From positions 310,001 to 374,000 of the forward strand of contig QFQS01000002.1 in NCBI GenBank assembly GCA_003243455.1: 64,000 bases of DNA. Direction: 5' to 3'. Source of the DNA: Cereibacter sphaeroides (GTDB lineage Bacteria > Pseudomonadota > Alphaproteobacteria > Rhodobacterales > Rhodobacteraceae). Under the pieces are notes generated by a model. It was not told the DNA's origin. It was given only the letters and a program-made list of their open reading frames with translations, and did not search any database. The position numbers and the translations under genes are program-made. Positions within the stretch are counted from its first letter, which is position 1, and every line of letters begins with the position of its first letter. Of this stretch, positions 60,530 to 64,000 are shown piece after piece.

Positions 60530-61206
60530 CTGCTCAGGCTGCCTGCGCTCATGTGGCGTTTGCTGCCGAAGCCGGGCAGGCGGGTGACGGCGAAACCCGC
60601 CTCCGCCAGCGCGCGCCGGACATGGCCCGCCGCCGTATAGGTGGCGAATGTGCCGCCGGGGGCAGTGTGGCGCGCAACTTCTGTCATCAGCGCGTCGGAC
60701 CACAGCTCGGGGTTCTTGGCGGGTGAAAAACCGTCCAGGAACCAGGCGTCGGCGCGGTCCTGCCAATCGGGCAGGGTCCGGTTGGCATCGCCGATCACGA
60801 CCTCCACCTCGATCCTGTCGAAGGCAAATCTGGTCTCCCCGCGTTTCCATGCCGACAGGAAAGGCCCTGCCGCCGCCTTTGCCTCTGGAAATGCCGTCAG
60901 CGCACGCGCGATCTCGGCGGCGGACATCAGATATGCCTCGAACGAGGTATAGCGCAGCGGGCCGGATATTCCCGCCTGTCGCCACGTGATCAGGGCGGCC
61001 AGCATGTTAAGGCCGGTGCCGAACCCCAGTTCCGCGATATGAAAACCGGACCGGAACCGCTCGGGCAGGCCGTTGCCTGCCAGAAAGACGTGCCGCGCCT
61101 CGTCCAGCCCGCCGCCCAGCGAGAAATAGGGATCGTCGAAGCGCCGTGAGACCGGGATCGCGCCGTCGCGCCAGTCTAGGTCTGCCGTCTGGTCCGCCGC
61201 CGTCAT
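60526..61206 (-). CDS. mnmD: tRNA 5-methylaminomethyl-2-thiouridine methyltransferase domain (MnmD)
   Basis: The protein has 226 residues and equals the N-terminal methyltransferase half of E. coli MnmC. It starts TADLDWRDGAIPVSRRFDDP and has YFSLGGGLDEARHVFLAGNG, then the SAM-binding IAELGFGTGLNMLAALITW. Next come AWFLDGFSPAKNPELWSDAL and HTAPGGTFATYTAAGHVRRA. It methylates nm5s2U34 to mnm5s2U34 in tRNA. It is free-standing; the FAD oxidase that forms the other MnmC half in enterobacteria is likely the divergent gene at 61255. ATG 61206 is the family start. Confidence 0.93.
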   Translation of the reverse strand: MTAADQTADLDWRDGAIPVSRRFDDPYFSLGGGLDEARHVFLAGNGLPERFRSGFHIAELGFGTGLNMLAALITWRQAGISGPLRYTSFEAYLMSAAEIARALTAFPEAKAAAGPFLSAWKRGETRFAFDRIEVEVVIGDANRTLPDWQDRADAWFLDGFSPAKNPELWSDALMTEVARHTAPGGTFATYTAAGHVRRALAEAGFAVTRLPGFGSKRHMSAGSLSR

Positions 61207-61254
61207 TTGCCCTACACCCCGGATCGCGGCGGACAATGGGCAAGGGCAGGGGCC

Positions 61255-62313
61255 ATGGCAAGGGCGGATCTGGGGCCGGACCTGACGATACGCGGCGCGG
61301 GTATCTTCGGCCTGTCGATCGGCTGGGTCGCCGCCCGCCGGGGCGCGCGGGTGCGGGTCATCGACCCCTTTGGCGTCGGGTCAGGTTCCAGCGGGGGTGT
61401 GGTTGGCGCACTGGCACCGCATGTGCCGGAAAAGTGGAATCCGAAGAAAGCCTTCCAGCTTGATAGCTTGCTGATGGCCGCCGGTTGGTGGGCAGAGGTC
61501 GAGGCCACCTCAGGCCGGGACGCGGGCTACGCCCGGACTGGCCGGTTGCAGCCCCTGGCCGATGCGCGCGCGGTCGAACAGGCGCGGGAGCGGGCGGCGA
61601 GCGCGGAGGCGTTGTGGCAGGGTCACGCCGCGTGGCTGGTTGAACCCGCGCCCGGCGGTTGGTCGGTGCAAAGCCCGACCGGGCTGATCGTCCGCGATAC
61701 GCTGACCGCCCGTATCAATCCCCGCCGGGCGCTGGCGGCGCTGACCGAGGCGATCCGCGCCAAGGGTGGCGAGGTGATTGTGGGTGAGGCCGAGGCATCC
61801 GGTCCGGTCATCTGGGCAACCGGCGCCGCGGGCCTGGGCGATCTGTCAGCGGTGCTGGGAGTGACGGTGGGCGATGCGGAGAAGGGGCAGGCGATTGTCC
61901 TTGGTCATGATGCCGGAAGGGACGCGCCGCAGCTCTTCGCAGATACCGTCCATATCGTTCCCCATGCGGACGGAACCGTTGCCATCGGATCGACCACCGA
62001 GCGGCAATGGGATGATGCGACCACCACTGATGCGCAGCTCGACACGCTGCTGGCGCGGGCGATTGCGGCCTGCCCGGTGCTGGAGGGCGCGCCGGTTCTG
62101 GAACGCTGGGCCGGCCTGCGCCCCCGCGCCCGATCCCGCGCGCCGATGCTGGGGGAATGGCCGGGTCGGCCGAGTCATTTCATCGCCAACGGCGGCTTCA
62201 AGATCGGCTTCGGCATGGCGCCAAAGGTGGCCGAGGTCATGGCCGATCTGGTGCTGGAGGGGCGTTATGCCATTCCAGATGGGTTTCGAGTGGAAGCGAG
62301 CCTGCAGGGCTGA
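61255..62313 (+). CDS. FAD-dependent DAO-family oxidase, probable partner of MnmD (MnmC C-terminal type)
   Basis: 352 residues. FAD fold LTIRGAGIFGLSIGWVAARR (about 10-29) and GSGSSGGVVGALAPHVPEK; C-terminal segment RWAGLRPRARSRAPMLGEWP and the FAD-closing FIANGGFKIGFGMAPKVAEV. This is the D-amino-acid oxidase/glycine oxidase fold. Its place 48 bases from mnmD, facing away, suggests it is the oxidase that removes the carboxymethyl group from cmnm5s2U, but a general amine oxidase is possible. ATG 61255 is preceded by CAGGGGCC. Upstream in-frame codons have no such site. Confidence 0.82.
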   Translation: MARADLGPDLTIRGAGIFGLSIGWVAARRGARVRVIDPFGVGSGSSGGVVGALAPHVPEKWNPKKAFQLDSLLMAAGWWAEVEATSGRDAGYARTGRLQPLADARAVEQARERAASAEALWQGHAAWLVEPAPGGWSVQSPTGLIVRDTLTARINPRRALAALTEAIRAKGGEVIVGEAEASGPVIWATGAAGLGDLSAVLGVTVGDAEKGQAIVLGHDAGRDAPQLFADTVHIVPHADGTVAIGSTTERQWDDATTTDAQLDTLLARAIAACPVLEGAPVLERWAGLRPRARSRAPMLGEWPGRPSHFIANGGFKIGFGMAPKVAEVMADLVLEGRYAIPDGFRVEASLQG

Positions 62314-62344
62314 CCCTTCTTGCTCCCGGATCAAGATGCCCCCC

Positions 62345-62372
62345 GTAGGGTGCGTGCAAACACGCACCCTAC
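62345..62372. repeat. Perfect 12-base palindromic repeat element
   Basis: GTAGGGTGCGTG pairs exactly with CACGCACCCTAC around a CAAA loop. This kind of GTAGGGTGCG.../...CGCACCCTAC palindrome is found scattered between genes in several bacteria. It lies 31 bases after the oxidase gene. A smaller hairpin GGCGGGG/CCCCGCC with a TGAA loop follows at 62399-62416. Either may act as terminator for the two convergent genes; neither has a long T run. Confidence 0.6.
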
Positions 62373-62398
62373 AAGCTGTTTGCGAAGTGGTCGGATGC

Positions 62399-62416
62399 GG
62401 CGGGGTGAACCCCGCC
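62399..62416. terminator. Short GC-rich hairpin before the EamA gene end
   Basis: GGCGGGG pairs with CCCCGCC around TGAA, 83-100 bases past the oxidase stop and 52 bases before the stop of the minus-strand EamA gene. No T tract follows. Confidence 0.35.
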
Positions 62417-62467
62417 ACGTGTCCCCCTTTGCCCGGAACAAGGCGCGTCAGCGCCGCCGGACAGCAA

Positions 62468-62899
62468 CTAGTTCAGCGCCACCAGCACCGCCCCGCCTGC
62501 GATCATCGCTACCCCGGCCCATGCACCGGCCGACAGCCGCTCACCCAGGAACAGCGCAGCGATGATTGCCACCACCACGACGCTCAGCTTGTCGATGGGC
62601 GCCACCTGCGAGGCATGGCCGAGCTTCAGCGCCCGGAAATAGCAGATCCAGGAAAACCCTGTCGCCAGCCCCGACAGCACCAGAAACACCCAGGTCTTGC
62701 CGGAAACCGTGGTCGGATCCTGCCAATGCCCCGTCGCTACAACAATTCCCGCCGCCGCTAGCAGGATGATCACTGTCCGCACCAGCGTCGCGAAATCGGA
62801 ATTGACGCCCTCGATCCCCACCTTGGCAAAGATCGCTGTCAGCGCCGCGAAACTTGCCGACAGCACCGCCCAGAATTGCCAGCTGTCGATCATCCGCAT
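62468..62899 (-). CDS. Single-repeat EamA-family membrane protein
   Basis: 143 residues with about five helices, a half-length EamA/DMT protein: FWAVLSASFAALTAIFAKVG, ATLVRTVIILLAAAGIVVA, CYFRALKLGHASQVAPIDKL and SVVVVAIIAALFLGERLSAG. Half-size members work as dimers. Substrate unknown. The start overlaps the stop of the quinone oxidoreductase gene by one base (TGATG), so they are co-translated; an ATG six bases later is also possible. Confidence 0.85.
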   Translation of the reverse strand: MRMIDSWQFWAVLSASFAALTAIFAKVGIEGVNSDFATLVRTVIILLAAAGIVVATGHWQDPTTVSGKTWVFLVLSGLATGFSWICYFRALKLGHASQVAPIDKLSVVVVAIIAALFLGERLSAGAWAGVAMIAGGAVLVALN

Positions 62900-63888
62900 C
62901 AGGCCACCTTCAGCACGATCTTCCCGATATGGCCCGAGCTTTCCATTCGCGCATGCGCCGACGCCGCCTCGGCCAGCGGATATTCCGAATCGATCACCAC
63001 CCGCAGCTTGCCGGCCGCGATCATCGGCCAGACCCGCGCCTCCAACTCGCTCGCATAAGCGGCCTTGGCCAGATCGGATTGCGGGCGCAGAGTCGATCCG
63101 GTGATCGTCAGCCGTCGCATCATCACCTCGGCAAAGTTCAGCTCGACCTTCGGTCCCTGCAGGAAGGCGATCTGCACCAGCCGTCCGTCATCGGCGAGCG
63201 CCCTGACGTTGCGGGGGATATAGCTGCCGCCGACCATGTCGAGGATCAGGTTGGCCCCGCCCTCGGCCTTCAGCACCTGCACGAAATCCTCGTTGCGATA
63301 ATTGATCGCCCGCTCCGCCCCCAACTCCAGACAGGCCGCGCATTTCTCATCCGACCCGGCGGTAGCGAACACCCGCGCCCCCAAGGCTGTCGCAATCTGG
63401 ATCGCGGTCGTACCGATGCCTGACGATCCGCCATGCACCAGAAACCGCTCGCCGGCTTGTAGACCTCCGCGCAGGACCACGTTTGACCAGACGGTGAAAC
63501 AGGTCTCGGGCAGGCAGGCCGCTTCGCGCAGGCTCATCCCCTCGGGGATCGGCAGGGCATGGGCCGCGTTCGTCACCACGTTCTCGGCGTAGCCACCGCC
63601 CGGCAGTAGCGCGCAGACCTCGTCCCCCACGGCCCAGCGGGTGACACCCGGCCCTATTGCGACCACGCGCCCAGCAGCCTCCAGCCCCGGCAGAGGGGAG
63701 GCGCCGGGCGGCGGCGCATAGTCGCCGGCGCGTTGCAGCGCGTCGGGGCGGTTCACCCCGGCATAGGCGACGCCGATCACGATCTGACCATGGCCCGGCA
63801 CCGGCACGGGCAGGACGACGGACTTCAGCACTTCCGGTCCGCCGGGTTCGGAAATCTCGACGGCTTTCATCGTATGGGGCAGGTTCAT
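62899..63888 (-). CDS. NAD(P)H-quinone oxidoreductase, zinc-independent MDR family (PIG3 type)
   Basis: 329 residues. Catalytic domain with VGVAYAGVNRPDALQRAG-like segment (VAYAGVNRPDALQRAGDY), GLEAAGRVVAIGPGVTRWAV and LPETCFTVWSNV; Rossmann domain RFLVHGGSSGIGTTAIQIAT with the NADPH loop AxxGxxG type GGSSGIG. No zinc ligands are present, as in quinone oxidoreductases. It reduces quinones or enals with NADPH. An unidentified gene ends 12 bases upstream of its start, and the EamA gene overlaps its stop, so all three look like one operon. Confidence 0.92.
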   Translation of the reverse strand: MNLPHTMKAVEISEPGGPEVLKSVVLPVPVPGHGQIVIGVAYAGVNRPDALQRAGDYAPPPGASPLPGLEAAGRVVAIGPGVTRWAVGDEVCALLPGGGYAENVVTNAAHALPIPEGMSLREAACLPETCFTVWSNVVLRGGLQAGERFLVHGGSSGIGTTAIQIATALGARVFATAGSDEKCAACLELGAERAINYRNEDFVQVLKAEGGANLILDMVGGSYIPRNVRALADDGRLVQIAFLQGPKVELNFAEVMMRRLTITGSTLRPQSDLAKAAYASELEARVWPMIAAGKLRVVIDSEYPLAEAASAHARMESSGHIGKIVLKVA

Positions 63889-63900
63889 GGTATCTCTTGT

Positions 63901-64000
63901 TCAGTAGCGGGTATGTCCGGGCAGGTCGTCGCGGCGCGCAGGCGCCTTGACGCGGTCAAGGATCTTGCCAGGGCCGCCAAGGAAAAGCTTGCCCAGCGGG
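63901..64000 (-). CDS. Unidentified gene, C-terminal fragment (5' part outside window)
   Basis: The minus strand is open from the window edge to a TGA at 63901-63903 in one frame. It encodes about 32 residues ending PLGKLFLGGPGKILDRVKAP and ARRDDLPGHTRY. The charged, Gly/Pro-rich end and the 12-base spacing to the quinone oxidoreductase support a real gene, but the family cannot be named from this piece. Confidence 0.55.
   Translation of the reverse strand, partial: PLGKLFLGGPGKILDRVKAPARRDDLPGHTRY

Noticed and set aside
1..64000. CRISPR arrays, tRNA/rRNA genes, transposases, integrases, toxin-antitoxin pairs
   Set aside because: None seen on either strand: no regularly spaced repeats beyond the two short 11-bp arrays, no cloverleaf-like segments noticed, and no recombinase motifs.

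Overview
The window is a dense, GC-rich chromosomal segment from an alphaproteobacterium, most likely a member of the Rhodobacterales (Rhodobacter/Paracoccus type). The basis is GC-rich codon use, many ATGA, GTGA or TGATG gene junctions, the divergent slt/dapA pair with smpB nearby, a Hint-domain protein, lone mlaA-mlaC, and an assimilatory nitrate cluster led by nasT-nasS. This placement is inferred from gene content, not from a marker phylogeny. I see no tRNA, rRNA, CRISPR array, transposase or prophage.

Layout. 1-5350: a LysR fragment, a small conserved protein, a LysE exporter, an SDR enzyme with an apparent lost stop codon, a DUF1254/DUF1214 secreted protein, and an SDR-DoxX fusion coupled to a DUF2269 membrane protein. 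5381-7756: accD-folC preceded by three 11-bp direct repeats. 7863-8975: a luciferase-like monooxygenase and a possible 24-residue membrane peptide. 9256-21546: the nitrate assimilation locus. 21560-29005: zapE, a glycosyltransferase-like gene, two MFS carriers, asd, a beta-barrel protein, carbonic anhydrase and a helical protein. 29075-34410: M17 peptidase, NlpC/P60, fadH and a LysR regulator. 34459-43713: OmpA-like, GNAT, CinA-like, map, a flavoprotein-rsmD-HAD operon, peroxiredoxin, and the ridA-GDPD-DUF482-phhB operon. 43914-50658: mlaA-mlaC, an orphan gene, a class A PBP and glnK-amtB. 50683-58581: aminotransferase, sulfurtransferase, a small Gly-rich protein, smpB, Hint protein, DMT, dapA and slt. 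58734-64000: mnmD with two DMT carriers, a divergent FAD oxidase, another EamA protein, a quinone oxidoreductase and a gene cut by the window edge.

The nitrate locus is the most coherent system. NasS (cytoplasmic nitrate/nitrite sensor) and NasT (ANTAR antiterminator) are coupled by an ATGA overlap. They are followed by a 242-nt leader holding two hairpins with A-N2-G loops and then a terminator, which is the architecture expected for a NasT-controlled attenuator. Behind it come NrtA, NrtB and a double-ATPase NrtCD fusion (nitrate ABC uptake), the NirB and NirD nitrite reductase subunits, NasA nitrate reductase and a siroheme-synthesis methyltransferase. The last five genes are joined by four-base stop/start overlaps. 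glnK-amtB at 48.8-50.5 kb adds ammonium uptake and PII signalling.

The less expected items are: an 11-bp triple-repeat motif shared by two distant sites; one degenerate composite ATPase site in the NrtCD fusion; a split mnmC-like pair at tRNA wobble-modification genes; a CTG start candidate overlapping the dapA stop; and several perfect hairpin repeats.
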